Below are positions 21,480 through 33,377 of a stretch of 64,000 nucleotides of DNA, piece by piece; position 1 is the stretch's first letter; every line of letters begins with the position of its first letter. The position numbers and the translations under genes are program-made. This stretch comes from Semisulcospira habei (lineage: Eukaryota > Mollusca > Gastropoda > Semisulcospiridae), in the NCBI GenBank assembly GCA_036245525.1, contig BTPG01000004.1, positions 52,345,960 through 52,409,959 on the forward strand, in the 5' to 3' direction. The notes below the pieces were generated by a model. That model was not told where the DNA came from, searched no databases, and was given only the letters and a program-made list of their open reading frames with translations.

Positions 21480-24400
21480 TAACCCATCCAAGTCTCCAGG
21501 GTAGACCCGGGTGGCGAAAAATACAAAGTAATAATACATTTACAAGAAAAAAGTGTAAACAGAAATCAATATTTTCATGTATACATAATTATGTGCATCG
21601 GGCATTTACAAGACATTACACGGTTTAAAAAATGATAAAAAGAGAATATACTGATATAGCTGTGGGGGGGGGGGGGGGGGACGCAAATATGCGCTTACAA
21701 GAATAGCTTCAACAAGTCTACGCTATGTACGTATTGAAGATTTACTACACCAACTTCAGAAACGAAAAGCCATAGTCACGTGAGAAACGAAAAGCCATAG
21801 TCACGTGGTTTACTCTTAACAGCATTTCAAGTATTCCTGAGATACTTCAGCAGCTGGGTTATAAATGTTCTAACCGATGGCGCTGCTCTAATATCTGCCG
21901 GAACAGAATTCCATAATTTGGCCCCAGAATAGGACAAAGATGACTTGTAAATATCCGAGCGGGGCATTGGTACTAGCATATGGTTTCCTGGTGTTCGGCT
22001 GGACCTATGGGCAAAACGGAATACTGAAATTTGTGAGATAAGTAGGGGATTCTGAGAGGGTGATTTTGAGATGAATACCAGTTTATTATAGATTAAACGT
22101 TTGTGAAGAGGTAAGACAGCTAGTAACTTGAATATGTCATCTGTACTAATGCTTTCTGTGGGTCTGTCAACAATTAGTTTAATGGCCCTTCTGTGGAACG
22201 AGCTGAGTCTTTTAAAGTTAGCATCACTACTCCCGTCCCAGATAGCAGAGGCATAATCCAAATGTGGCTGAATATGAGCGCAATGGAAAATTTTTCTGGT
22301 GGATTCGTCAGTGAAAAATCTCAGTTTAAAAAGTAGCTAAATTTTTTTAGATATTGTTTTACAAACATTTGCAATATGATTCTGCCAGCACAGCTTGTCG
22401 TCTATGATGATTCCATGCACGCGCTGCTCCATGACTTGCTCAACAGACTGGCCATTAAATGAGAGTTTTAATGGAGGGGGATACAGCTGGTGTTTTTGTC
22501 TAGTGGTAATCAGCACATATTTAGTTTTGGAAGGATTCGGGGACTTTGACACCACTGTGAAACATCATTCAAACTAGTCTGAAGAGATCTAGTTATACAA
22601 TTATATCTGATGATGAAACGTCAAAAGTTCCGTCGTCTGCAAAGAGACTGCATGTAACACTGGGGTCGGATATAATTATGTAGTGGAAGATCGTTGATAT
22701 AGACAGAAAACAATAATGGACCAAGGATAGATCCTTGTGGTACTCCTTGCGCTATCACCCCCTCACGTGAGTTTGTCCCATTCACATGGACATATTGTGT
22801 GCGCTCCTGCAGGTATGACGTAAGGAACGCAACGGTGCCAGCATTTAACTGAAAGGCAGCAAGCTTCTGAATTAAACTCTCATGACTAACGAGGTCAAAA
22901 GCTTTCTAGAGGTCCAAAAAGACAGCCCCAGTCATTTGACCGCTATTCATCGCGGTCAGCCATCTATCAACTAAATGTGTTAGTGCTGTGTGACAAGAGT
23001 GCTTTAAACGAAAGCCGGATTGCAGTGAATGAATGAGTTTGAGTTTTTCGAGATAATGCTGCAAATGCGTGTAGATTTGCCTTTCAATCGGTTTAGACAA
23101 AGTTGATAGCAGGGAAATAGGTCTAAACTTGTTTGGGTCAGTGAGGTCTTTTGTTTTAGGTAATGGTATCACCTTTGCTGTCTTTAAGCTGGAAGGAAAT
23201 TTACCTTGCTGTATGCAAAGTTTGTAAACGTACGTTAACGAATCTATGATATACGGCAGAGCCAATTTGAGAACAGTGCTGCTAATACCAACATGGCTAG
23301 ACGTACGTTTATTTTTTAATGCCGAGATGGATTTTGCCACGTCATGAACCGTTAATAATGGAATATGAAATGATGTAGCAGTCTTTCATTACAGAACTTT
23401 TTCAATTGTACTGACACCAAAGAGGGCTGATCGGGAGATGTGGTCTCAGTGGAGTAGTGTACTGGCGGCAGAAAGAAAATGCTGATTAAATATATCAGCT
23501 GGGATGATTGTACACTGAGCAGTATTTTTGGACCTCGTGAAAGCGTTCAACGCACGCCAAACAGATATAATATCCTTTTTGCCATTCATAAGTCGGTGAA
23601 AGAGGGACCTCTGAGCCTTTCTCACTAGGGACTTTACATAATTTCTTTGTTTTCGAAAGGCTGCAAAATCTGTATTTCTTTTATATTCATCTCGGATCTG
23701 CATGGCACCCTTGATTTCGTTATTTAACCAGGCGGGCAGCTGGTGATTTTTGACACGTTTCTCTCTGAATGGGGCATGTGTGTCAAGAACACCAAGAAAC
23801 AATCTGTACCATTCAGATAAGCCTCGTTAGGATCGCTATGGTGGTAGACCGTATCGCGGAATGACGTGTTACTTAAGTCGTATAAAAATACATCCCTGCT
23901 AAAGTGTTTAAGCGATCTATATCTAATGGTTGAGTGCTGATGCTCGCGAAAAGAATTATCCGCTTTTAAGGTTCAGCAGCAGCACACAGGATAGTGATCG
24001 CTAATCCCTACCTAGGGCACTTCTACTCCCACCACCCTTGACTTACTGGTAGTGTATATATGGTCAATTAGAGTGGAGGACGTAGGACTAACACGGGTTG
24101 CACCCAAACATAGAGACAGTGCACTGGCTCCCAAGCAGGATTACTAAGAAACATATTGATATTAAAATCACCCAGAATCATCATCTCAGAGCTTGACTTT
24201 CTCACTTTATCCATCATAGCAGAAAACCCGTCAAACCATTGTTTGGTTTCTGTACAGAAATCCGATCAGCACGGGGCTGGATTTGTCTGTCATCAACTCA
24301 ACCCAAACACATTCAACCCTCTGTGACTCCAGGTTTTTACGCCTGCGGCGGGTAATACCGCTGACAGAACTGTGAATGTATACCCGTCTGACCCGGGTAA

Positions 24401-24540
24401 TCGGCATCGCGGCGCAACACAGTAAAGTCCTGGATAGAAACGGCCTCGTCACTGATATTAGAGGCGGTTGAGGCGCGATTCTGTGACACCGAACAGATGA
24501 AAGGGCTTGGGTTGAGTTAGGAGCACACAAAGATCGGGAA
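21480..24540 (-). pseudogene. Jockey/CR1-type LINE, decayed
   Basis: On the minus strand, endonuclease motifs appear first (ILGDFNINMF near 24150-24178, GISDHYPV near 23990-24009). Linker sequence follows (23446-23802), then reverse transcriptase: FRPISLLSTLSKPIER and SGFRLKHSCHTALTHL (22906-23340), AFD, then AQGVPQGSILGPLLF near 22711-22750. The FADD region (22628-22650) is reached only after a frameshift. The C-terminal part is 21827-22261. Breaks include a TAG before KAFD (22903-22905), a TAG in the endonuclease, and at least one frameshift. The 5' edge near 24540 and 3' edge near 21480 are approximate. It could be any clade of the jockey/CR1 group. Confidence 0.8.
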
Positions 24541-24707
24541 TGTTGTTGGCTAAATGATACACATATAAGTGCCCAATGTGTATCTGGCGATCATATGCCA
24601 TGAACGTGAGAGAATATTCTGGTCGCACACACAAATGTAAATTTAATAAGTCTCCGCTGAACGCAGATTATACAAGAGGAATGTTCAAATCAACCAAGTA
24701 CACTTGT

Positions 24708-24710
<3 letters not shown>

Positions 24711-24794
<84 letters not shown>

Positions 24795-24860
24795 AATGAT
24801 TCTTTATTTTACAACGGTGAAAGTTTTGGTGAAACCATTTTTCGAACTTGCCGTTGCTAA
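24711..24860. repeat. (GA)n tract and dispersed repeat fragment
   Basis: A pure (GA)n tract at 24711-24788 is followed by TTTATTTTACAACGGTGAAAG and CTTGCCGTTGCTA, a segment shared with 20951-21020. Confidence 0.85.
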
Positions 24861-25103
24861 TCTACTTTACATATAATGCACAAAATCACACAATACTATC
24901 TTTACATTAAAAAGGGAAAAAATAAAATAAAATTAAATTAAATTTAAAAAATAAAATATAAATAAATAAAATACAAACTTTTAAAAAACAAATCGTTAAA
25001 AAAGTGGAAACAAACATAGAAACACGCGTCTAAACGTTCGCACACCCGCAAAAACTCACACATACACACAGTTATAAAAGTGTACATATCCATACACACA
25101 TTC

Positions 25104-25145
25104 ATAAACACAAGCACAAACACACACACACACACGCACACACAA

Positions 25146-25203
<58 letters not shown>
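25104..25203. repeat. (CA)n microsatellite
   Basis: CA repeats with occasional AAAC interruptions. Confidence 0.95.
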
Positions 25204-25206
<3 letters not shown>

Positions 25207-25368
25207 ACGTGCAGTATTAGCATATTGTATTAGCTGACGATATAACTGAATTGAAGAGTTAGAAAGGGGAAAATCGTACACTGCAAGTGCAGGTTGCTGT
25301 GAAAATCTTACGATGATGAGGTGAGGTACTTAAAGAGACCGGTTTTAAAAGACGAAAGCGTTGTTGAT

Positions 25369-25500
<132 letters not shown>

Positions 25501-25623
25501 ACGTTTTATTGACAGGATAAAGTTTTAGGCGAAAAGCCTCTAGTCTTACAAACTGTCCTGTTAGAAAAGAAATATTAACAGCAAAGAGTAAGAGAAACAC
25601 AATAACACAATAAATCGAAACAT

Positions 25624-25677
<54 letters not shown>

Positions 25678-25862
25678 ACTGGACTTCTAATTAAGACCTA
25701 CAGTTACTGCTCCTTGCTTAATGTCCATTAATCTTTCCACCTTTGACCCACCGGACCCGGAGGTCAACGTGAAGGTAAGCCCCGAGTAGCGGCCCCTGTT
25801 CCCGCAGCGACCAGACGGCGTTTCGAGATATCTCTTCATTTCTTTAGTCAACGCTTTCACCG

Positions 25863-25923
25863 TCAAGAGGCATAGATTCTCATGAGCCTCTGAAAAGGGC
25901 TCATGAGAATCTATTCCTCTTGC
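25863..25923. repeat. PalB palindrome, shortened tip
   Basis: The arms GATTCTCATGAGCC and GGGCTCATGAGAATC are conserved. The CCCCTGC tip is reduced to CTGAAAAG. Confidence 0.9.
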
Positions 25924-26047
25924 TGGTACTGATCTGCAAACTGATCTCTAGGTATTCCTCAGGCGGAGGAAGTCGAGGTTTAAGTCTGTTACTGGTCCAC
26001 CGCCAGTCCCTGCACATTACTGGAGTCATTTGTACAGGACATGTTCC

Positions 26048-26670
26048 TTAACTTATTCAACCCCGACACACCACAGTAAGGCTTGGATCGAGCATGATAG
26101 TTCAAGGGTGGTGCCAGAATAGCTTGGCGCCCATAGGCGCCAAGCTAATCTGGCACCACCCTTAAACCATCATGCTCGATCTGTCTCTATCATGTTCGAT
26201 CGATCTTTTTTTTTTCCTGCTTTCCCTTATAGCCTCCAAATTGTTTGTTCTGTTTTCCACCTCTTTTTTGATAGTACACAAAATATCATACCTACTTATA
26301 TGTTAGATATGTGCGCAGGTACGTGTGTGTGTGTATGTACACTAAGTGCGCATATGCACGAGTACATGTATATGTGTATCTGTGTGCGTGTGTGTGTGTG
26401 CGTGTGTGAGACGTTTATTTTAGTTAGTTTTTGTTGTTTGGTTGATGTTCTTTTACATTTATTTTTATTTTTATTTTTGTAAATCGCTTAGCAAGGACAG
26501 ATTATAAGAAAGGTCTGCGTGCCTAATATCTCAATCCTTGGAAAATAAAGTTTCGTTCGTCCGTTCGTTCGTACGTTCGTACTAAAATTGTAATACAGTC
26601 CTTCAGAGTGTAATACAGTCCTTCAGAGGGCGAAATGTGGGGATTTCGGTCCTGGGGTACAATGTGTTAA
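26048..26670. mobile_element. PalA element split by a later insertion
   Basis: The left end TTAACTTATTCAACCCCG and the palindrome (26086-26181) are intact to about 26188. The matching right flank resumes near 26584 and ends AATGTGTTAA at 26670. Comparison with 40660-40748 shows that 26189-26583 is extra. Confidence 0.8.
26189..26583 (+). mobile_element. Insert within PalA, retroelement-like tail
   Basis: A segment of about 395 bases absent from other PalA copies. It contains a GT-rich run (26311-26410) and ends AAAATAAAGTTTCG followed by TTCG repeats, like a LINE or SINE 3' tail. The family is not recognised. Confidence 0.6.
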
Positions 26671-26715
26671 TTAATATTTCTTATAGCGTTCCTTGGACAT
26701 TTAAAGACACACAAC

Positions 26716-26790
26716 CAAACAAAACAGAATTTTGACAAATGTCTCTAAATGTATCATTTGGAGACATTTGTCAAGATTCTGTTTTGTTTG
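26716..26790. repeat. 30-bp inverted repeat
   Basis: 26716-26745 and 26761-26790 are reverse complements with one mismatch and a 15-base loop. No other copy is noticed in the window. Confidence 0.9.
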
Positions 26791-26890
26791 TTTGTTGTTG
26801 CTGTTGTTGTCGTCGTCGTTGTTGTTGTTGTTGTCGTCGTCGTTGTTGTTGTTACTGTTGATGCTGTCATTGTTGCTGCTGCTGCTTGGG
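26791..26890. repeat. (GTT)n / (GTC)n trinucleotide tract
   Basis: Interspersed GTT, GTC and GCT repeats. Leucine-, valine- and serine-rich frames here are artefacts. Confidence 0.9.
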
Positions 26891-27303
26891 AAACGGGGTG
26901 GTGGAGTCGTGCATCACTTTACATACATTAGTAAGGACTATGCTACATATAAGCAAGACTATTTCCTGCATTTATCCACACACAGCCTATCTCTAAAAAA
27001 AAATATTAGCAAACAGTCGAACGGAATAAAATTTAGGCCACAAAAGCCACCACGATTTTCAGAACTGAGCGGGTTATCGAAATAATTAGTGAGGAGGTGT
27101 AGCGGTTATGGCCATTCAAAACAATGATGTTACTTTATGCCAAATTCCACTTCCAGGCTCCAGGGGCATTGCACCCTAGTTTTACTTTCACCCTATACTT
27201 CACCGGTGTGACGTCCGACGGCCACCAGTCATTAGAGTCACCTACCATGACTTGCGATTATCTATGAGGAATGGGGCAGTTCATATCCTAGCTGACACCA
27301 TCT
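26891..27303. other. Unassigned sequence
   Basis: No gene or family recognised. Confidence 0.4.
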
Positions 27304-27369
27304 GCAAGAGGCATAGATTCTAATGAGCCCCTGTATTCACAGGGGCTCATGAAAATCTATGCCTCTTGC
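27304..27369. repeat. PalB palindrome
   Basis: About 31-base arms with two to three mismatches. Confidence 0.9.
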
Positions 27370-27509
27370 AGGTGTATGTCAGCTCATTTAACTTTCATCT
27401 CTGTTCATCAGACGGTGGAACTGAAATCATTCGTCTTCATGAGTCTTCACCGTGTTTTGTTACTTCATGTTTCATGCTTCTGTGTCACAAATAACTATAT
27501 AACCTTTGT

Positions 27510-27580
27510 CAACGAGAGACGTAGATCCTCATGAGCCCCTGCAACTTACAGGGACTCATGATGATCTGTGTCTCTCTCAG
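27510..27580. repeat. PalB palindrome
   Basis: The left arm has GATCCTCATGAGCCCCTGC. The right arm has several substitutions. Confidence 0.85.
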
Positions 27581-28255
27581 AAGAAAGGGATTCCATGTGG
27601 ATGCCTCTGACAAAGACAGAGAGCCGCTGCGTTTTACTGTTGACCTCTGGCGGTCATAAGCCACAAATCAACTGGTATGGTCACACTTAGCACGCGCGCT
27701 CTGTGATGTATCAACATCACGTGGTACTTATAGTGGCTGAAGGGTTAGACGAGGTCACAGCTGGTCTGGCTGTGGGATAGGGACCGACAGCTACGACGGA
27801 CAGAGACGCAATAGACGACTTCCGGAAATCAGACGTAGGCTTACAAAAAAAAATACACCAGCACATACGAAACAGTGGATTAAAAGTCCGGCTTTTATTC
27901 CACTGTTTTCGTCAAAACAGGTGCAATATTGACCTACTTCTGTGTTCCGAACAACTACATGTTCTCGTTTTAGCAATTAATCTTTGTCATATTTTTGTTC
28001 AGAGGTCTGAAATATGACATGAAAGTGCTGAATTGGACGTGTCAGAAACATTAATGTATCTGAGACTATCATCAAACAACACTGGTCAACGCTTTTAAAC
28101 CCCTAAAAAAAAATCCCTCACTTAAACGCACAATTGTGAGCTAGAAACTGGCAACAAAAGTGGGTCGGTGTTTGGAGGGGGTGTCTTGTAAGATTTTCTG
28201 GCCCATCTTGTAAAATTTTCTGGCACGTCTCACTGACAGTGGACGCAGACTGTGG
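27581..28255. other. Unassigned sequence
   Basis: About 675 bases with no recognised content. A repeated phrase (AAAATTTTCTGGC, AAGATTTTCTGGC) occurs near 28190-28220. Confidence 0.4.
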
Positions 28256-28333
28256 GTTTGTTTGTTTGTTTGTTTGTTTGTTTGTTTGTTTGTTTGTTTG
28301 TTTGTTTGTTTGTTTGTTTGTTTGTTTGTTTGT
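28256..28333. repeat. (TTTG)n microsatellite
   Basis: Nearly pure TTTG repeats. Confidence 0.95.
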
Positions 28334-28344
28334 GTTTTAAAATC

Positions 28345-28399
28345 GTAAATTCAACGTCAAAGATTCCCAGTCGTCCACCGAGCATGAATACGAAGTGTA
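28345..28399. mobile_element. PalB left flank, separated from its palindrome
   Basis: GTAAATTCAACGTCAAAGAT and the following CAGTCGTCC...GAATACGAAGTG match the flanks at 5235-5297 and 42770-42812. Here they are cut off from the PalB arms by the PalA copy at 28400-28613. Confidence 0.75.
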
Positions 28400-28613
28400 T
28401 TAACTCATTGTACCCCAAGACCGGAATCCCCAAATGTTGCCGTTGTCCTCTGAAGACTGCATTGCAGTGCAGGACACAGATCGACCATGATAGTTCAAGG
28501 GTGATGCCAGAATAGCTTGGCGCCCATAGGCGCCAAGCTATTCTGGCATCACCCTTGAACTATCATGGTCGATCGTTATCTTGGTGTGGTGTGTCTGCGG
28601 TAGAATGAGTTAA
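28400..28613. mobile_element. PalA element, complete, nested in PalB
   Basis: A 214-bp copy from TTAACTCATTGTACCCC to GGTAGAATGAGTTAA. The palindrome is very regular, GATCGACCATGATAG to its complement. The covaried ATGCC/GGCAT pair replaces the commoner GTGCC/GGCAC. Confidence 0.95.
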
Positions 28614-28679
28614 GCAAAAGGTATAGATCCTCATGAGTCCCCGCAATTGCGGGGTCTCATAAGGGTCTATACCTCTTGC
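28614..28679. repeat. PalB palindrome, interrupted element
   Basis: It begins immediately after the nested PalA copy. The arms carry CCCCGC/GCGGGG tips, with some mismatches in the right arm (CTCATAAGGG). Confidence 0.9.
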
Positions 28680-28770
28680 GGTTATGCGGTGTTCCATTTT
28701 TCTAGGCAGTCAAGGGTTTAATTCGGACTAATGACTTCAGTTTGAGGCAATGCTGACCAGATCTTAATGA

Positions 28771-28834
28771 GCAAGAGGCATATATTCTCGTGAGCCCCTG
28801 CTAGCAGGGGCTCATGAGAATCTATGCCTCTTGC
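28771..28834. repeat. PalB palindrome
   Basis: About 31-base arms that meet with a minimal loop (CTGC-TA-GCAG), with two mismatches. Confidence 0.95.
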
Positions 28835-29268
28835 AGATGGAACTGGGTGAGCGAGTGAGGCAAATTACAATAAATTCATCTGTACATGTATTTGACTGTG
28901 ATGGCCATAAGATGTGACCGCAGCATCACCCAGGGAACGACCTGGAGCCAGGATGGCGGAGACGGAGGGAGAGGTGGGGGTTGAACCTCGGGCAACAGCC
29001 GCAACTGCCAATCACGCGCGCACGCATTGAAACCACGCGGGAATGATAAGTTAGACGAGAGCCGGAAGATCTAAGGCTTTATGATAGACATACACCTCAC
29101 TAGATACCAGAATTTGACGGTGGAATTCACAAGGGAATGTCCCTGAGAGTAGTATTTCTCATTAATTTCGGAGTCCAATTGCTTGATTAAAGAATCGTCT
29201 GATACGTAGAATACATAGCAGTCGCAGGATAAGGATGTTCATCCACGATACGGATAGGTTTGTTTACG
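28835..29268. other. Unassigned sequence
   Basis: No feature recognised in about 430 bases. Confidence 0.4.
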
Positions 29269-29322
29269 TTAACTCATTCGCGGCCAGCCGCATCCGGATG
29301 CGGCTGGCCGCCAATGAGTTAA
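29269..29322. mobile_element. PalE, 54-bp TTAA-bounded palindrome
   Basis: It starts TTAACTCATT and ends AATGAGTTAA. The interior CGGCCAGCCGCATCC is followed with no loop by its reverse complement. It shares terminal bases with PalA but has an unrelated core. Confidence 0.85.
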
Positions 29323-29618
29323 TTAAGCAGGGCTTTCCGGTGTTTCATCTTGCAAAGTTTTCAACTCAAACCAACCAGCCAAAAAAACATCTGATGCTCA
29401 AAATCAAAGTGAAACAGTTGTGAAGGCAAACCGGCAGTAAGTATATATTTCTGAAAAGCGAAATTTTAATTTTATTACAATGATATTCTCGCTTTTCACA
29501 GAAACAGAGTCGCTGTCTATTGCCTTCACAGTGAATGCAGTTATGACCTTGGATGAGCGATCACGCAAACCCCGAGCTCCATCTGTCAAAGGCATACATG
29601 TAAATTGCCGATATAGTG

Positions 29619-29718
29619 TTAACCCATTCAGCCCTGACGCACTACAGCAGGAGGTGCATAGTCGTTAGATGACGCCTCCAAAATTTGGGAAATAAGTGCG
29701 CCGGGCTGAATGAGTTAA
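29619..29718. mobile_element. PalA derivative lacking the palindrome
   Basis: A 100-bp element with PalA ends (TTAACCCATTCAGCCCTG and GGGCTGAATGAGTTAA) and the TCGTTAGATGACGCCTCC block. The central hairpin is absent. Confidence 0.9.
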
Positions 29719-29749
29719 GTGACTGATCAGTGACACCGACATGCGTCTA

Positions 29750-30137
29750 TGCCACACTGGCAGAGGAACTCGTGGAGCATATGGAGTTATGGAATACACT
29801 TCCTCTTGAGGTCAGAAACAGTGAGTCTGTCTCTGACTTCAAGAGGTCGTTGAAAACTCACCTCTTCAAGCTTTACTTTGAATAACTGCCAGTGTTTGAT
29901 GCCTTAGTTGTAGTTCTGCAATCCTCCTTGTTTAGACTGAATGTTAATTAGAATATAAATTATTATGTATGTATTGTTGTTTAGTTTATTGTAAAAGTGG
30001 TGTGTTCGGGCATTGTGCTTTGTTTGTTATGTGCATATGTCATTGTATTTTTATTTTTGTGTACAGATTGTAAAGCGCTTAGAGCTTTTGAGTAAGATTA
30101 AGCGCTATATAAATACTCATTATTATTATTATTATTA
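29750..30137 (+). mobile_element. CR1/L2-like LINE 3' end
   Basis: A short terminal frame at 29781-29885 encodes ELWNTLPLEVRNSES and DFKRSLKTHLFKLYFE before a stop, the characteristic C-terminus of CR1/L2-group reverse transcriptases. The 3' tail has AAGCGCTTAGAGC, GCGCTATATAAATAC and an (ATT)n end at 30118-30137. The rest of the element is missing (5' truncation). Confidence 0.8.
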
Positions 30138-30311
30138 GCATATAATCCCGTGGCAGCGTATTGCTCGTCGGGTTTGAGACGTGAGTAGAGAACTCTGAAG
30201 ATGGTGTCAGACACACTAATATTCTTGATGGCAACTTCGATGCCGAGTAGGAATCGTATATTTGGAGTCCATTCCTTGAGTGGTGTTTTAGCCAGACTCA
30301 TGAATACCTCT

Positions 30312-30377
30312 GCAAAAGGCACAGACTCTCGTGAGCCCGTGCCGTAGCAGGGGCTTGTGAGAATCTCCGCTTCTTGC
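30312..30377. repeat. PalB palindrome, decayed
   Basis: Both arms are recognisable with several mismatches (GTGAGCCCGTGC against GCAGGGGCTTG). Confidence 0.8.
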
Positions 30378-30478
30378 CACCCGACATCAAGCCCTGTTGT
30401 TCCTCAGATGGTTGAACTCAGCGGGAGGATGAAAGGGCGCAATTGAGAGGTGTTTTAGCAATTGACATGAATATGTCT

Positions 30479-30544
30479 GCAAAAGGCATAGATTCTCATA
30501 AGCCCCTGCATTCGCAGGGGCTTATAAGAATCTATGCCTCTTGC
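30479..30544. repeat. PalB palindrome with covaried stem
   Basis: Both arms read ATAAGCCCCTGC or its complement where the family has ATGAGCCCCTGC. One other mismatch. Confidence 0.95.
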
Positions 30545-30850
30545 CAGAGGACATCAAGTCCTGTTGTTTCTCAGCGGGTGAGGGGTGTGTAAGGATGTGA
30601 CTGAGTGGTGTTTTATAGTCTGATCTCTTAATGCGCAGGAACGATAAACAATATTATTCTAGTGGCGCTGCTGTCAGTCCGTATGACAGCTTGTGCTTTC
30701 AAGGTCTCCGGGTCAAAATCTCTTCTGGTTCACTCCCTTTGCCGGTGCAAGTGGTCAAGGACTTTTGTTTTGCTGGACAAACACGATTTTTTGGTCTTTT
30801 GCTTTGCATTATTCTTTTATCATGGTGTTTAATATGTCCGTTGTTAATGA
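30545..30850. other. Unassigned sequence
   Basis: No gene or family recognised. Confidence 0.35.
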
Positions 30851-31574
<724 letters not shown>

Positions 31575-31639
31575 CAAGAGACATAAATCCTCATGAGCCC
31601 CCGCGAATGCGGGGGCTCATGAGGGTTTATGTCTCTTGC
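31575..31639. repeat. PalB palindrome with covaried stem
   Basis: Both arms have ATAAA/TTTAT where most copies have ATAGA/TCTAT, together with the CCCCCGC tip. Confidence 0.95.
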
Positions 31640-31687
31640 AGTTGGGTAGCGTTCAAAAGCAGTTCAAATGTGGCTACAGCCATTGTA

Positions 31688-32001
31688 GAGTCCGAAATAG
31701 CTCAGGCTGTTAAACGTCGGAGCAATGAGTGAGAGAGAGAAGGGAATCGCCGTGTTGTGGGTTCGAATAAACGTTTCGACCCCGGTAGCTGGACTCGCAA
31801 TCCAGGGAAAAAGACGGACTTGTTCCATAGCATGTCCGTTGAAAGGTCCTGGTAAATCAAAGTGGCACAGTTGCTGTGCGTCTGAATTGATCAGTGTTCA
31901 GGTCGTACTCCATAGGCAATAGATTTCCCTGTCCCCCATATCCCGCCCGTCAGGGCCGTCCATTATCACTTCGGTGCCGTGGACGTTAAACCCCAAACTA
32001 A
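31688..32001 (+). mobile_element. tRNA-derived SINE, full length
   Basis: The 5' head carries an A-box-like TAGCTCAGGCTG (from 31698) and a B-box-like GGTTCGAAT (from 31760), the internal RNA polymerase III promoter layout of tRNA genes. A shared body follows, with GTCCTGGTAAATCAAAGTGG and CAGGTCGTACTCC, ending near CCGTGGACGTTAAACCCCA. No protein is encoded; movement would rely on a partner LINE. Other copies are at 1975 (partial), 36763 and 52419. Confidence 0.9.
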
Positions 32002-32314
32002 AACACAAAAAAACCGCAACAGCCAGCAGAACGATGGTCCTTAAAGATAGGCTTCTCTTGAGAGAGCTCGTACCTTTTAAGGCCAATTTTTCTTGAAGAA
32101 AGGTAGGCCGCTCATAACAGGTTCTACTGTTAGTCCAGGTGAGCACGGACAGGGCGCGCTGAGCCGATGAAGTGCCTGACTTGCGAAGAACGACGCCGGA
32201 ATGCCCGTTTTTCCTCATAAACTCCTGTAAACAATGACATGCGGGAACGCACTGTGAAAATCTTCTGCAACTCGAAATCCTTGGCTGCATTCCTTCAGCG
32301 AACGCCATCCAGAT
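32002..32314. other. Unassigned sequence
   Basis: No recognised gene. An open frame of 143 codons on the minus strand crosses the SINE and PalB and is not credible. Confidence 0.4.
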
Positions 32315-32382
32315 GCAAGAGACTGACATAGATCCTCATGAGCTACCGCATCTACGGGGGTCGTGAGGATCTATGTCTCTTG
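32315..32382. repeat. PalB palindrome with 3-base insertion
   Basis: The left arm has an extra TGA after GCAAGAGAC. The tip CTACCGC/ACGGGGG is partly mismatched. Confidence 0.85.
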
Positions 32383-32933
32383 TGGCTGTCCTGATGATGC
32401 GCGTAAGCTGCGGTTAGTCTGAGTTAGAAAGGCAGTGAAAAATGAGATATTGCTTCAACTTCGACAAAGGGGGTCTAAAGCAGACTGTGAGTTATGGCCC
32501 CTTCCTCGGGCTCTTCTGCGAGGAGGGCGGGGAAAGTATAGCCGGGAGCGCTTGGTATGTTGGAATATGTCGTGTCAACCTGATTTATACGATTTTGGGT
32601 GGGGGTCGCACTGTTTCATGTGCGTAATGAATATTCAACTCCAGTACGCATTTTGTTGGCTTATTTTGAAACATGTTACAACCAAATCTCGCGTCTGCGA
32701 GATTTCCTCAGTCTGCGAGATTCCCACAACAACATGTGAGTGCCGGTCTGTTGCCAAAAGACGGGCCAATGCTGTGAGATCCGGACTGCCGCGGCACACA
32801 AGATGGCTTCATTCCTAGCTTTACTTATGCTTTTGTTGTTGGTTTTTGAGTCTGAATTCCGGCGTTCCCCGTGTGTCGCTGACTAAATAAACCATGACAA
32901 CCAGGGGGAAACGCAAGACACTTGATCCCCGCT
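32383..32933. other. Unassigned sequence
   Basis: About 550 bases without a recognised feature. Confidence 0.4.
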
Positions 32934-32966
32934 CGTAAGGTCCAAACTCACAGAGCAGCACACAGA
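32934..32966. repeat. PalD single arm
   Basis: CGTAAGGTCCAAACTCACAG followed by AGCAGCACACA; no partner arm. Confidence 0.55.
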
Positions 32967-33151
32967 CGTGTTGACGGCATCGTGGTGAAAGTTGTAAAAG
33001 GTAAACTAAGATACCTGCCGGTGTGCATACCTTGTGCCTGCATCGTCATGTCAGGTATGCGGCGCCATCTGTGTTTAGGCAACAGCCAGGCAGCATAAAT
33101 CCACAATATCACCTACTCTGGCGTAAGGAACGCCTATGGGTATGCGTTACA
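32967..33151. other. Unassigned sequence
   Basis: No feature recognised. Confidence 0.35.
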
Positions 33152-33377
33152 TTAACTCATTCTACCCCAGACACACTACAGAAAGATCAGTAAGGATCGT
33201 GACCATGATAGTTCAAGGGTGATGCGGCCAGAATAGCTTGGCGCCTATGGGCGCCAAGCTATTCTGGCATCACCCTTGAACTATCATGGCCGATCTGTGT
33301 CCTACACTGCTAGGCAGTCTTCACAGGACAACCGCAACATTTGGGCCGGATTTCGGTTTTGGGGTAGAATGAGATAA
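33152..33377. mobile_element. PalA element, complete
   Basis: A 226-bp copy from TTAACTCATTCTACCCCAG to GGGGTAGAATGAGATAA (the last TTAA mutated). The palindrome is nearly perfect, with an extra GGCC in the left arm. Confidence 0.95.

Noticed and set aside
22600..22625. Second hammerhead-like GATGATGAAAC
   Set aside because: It lacks stem II between the CTGATGA-like and GAAA parts. Similar strings at 2283, 18170 and 25490 fail for the same reason.
31688..31780. A genuine tRNA gene
   Set aside because: The A- and B-box words are present, but the cloverleaf is not maintained and the segment continues into a shared SINE body.
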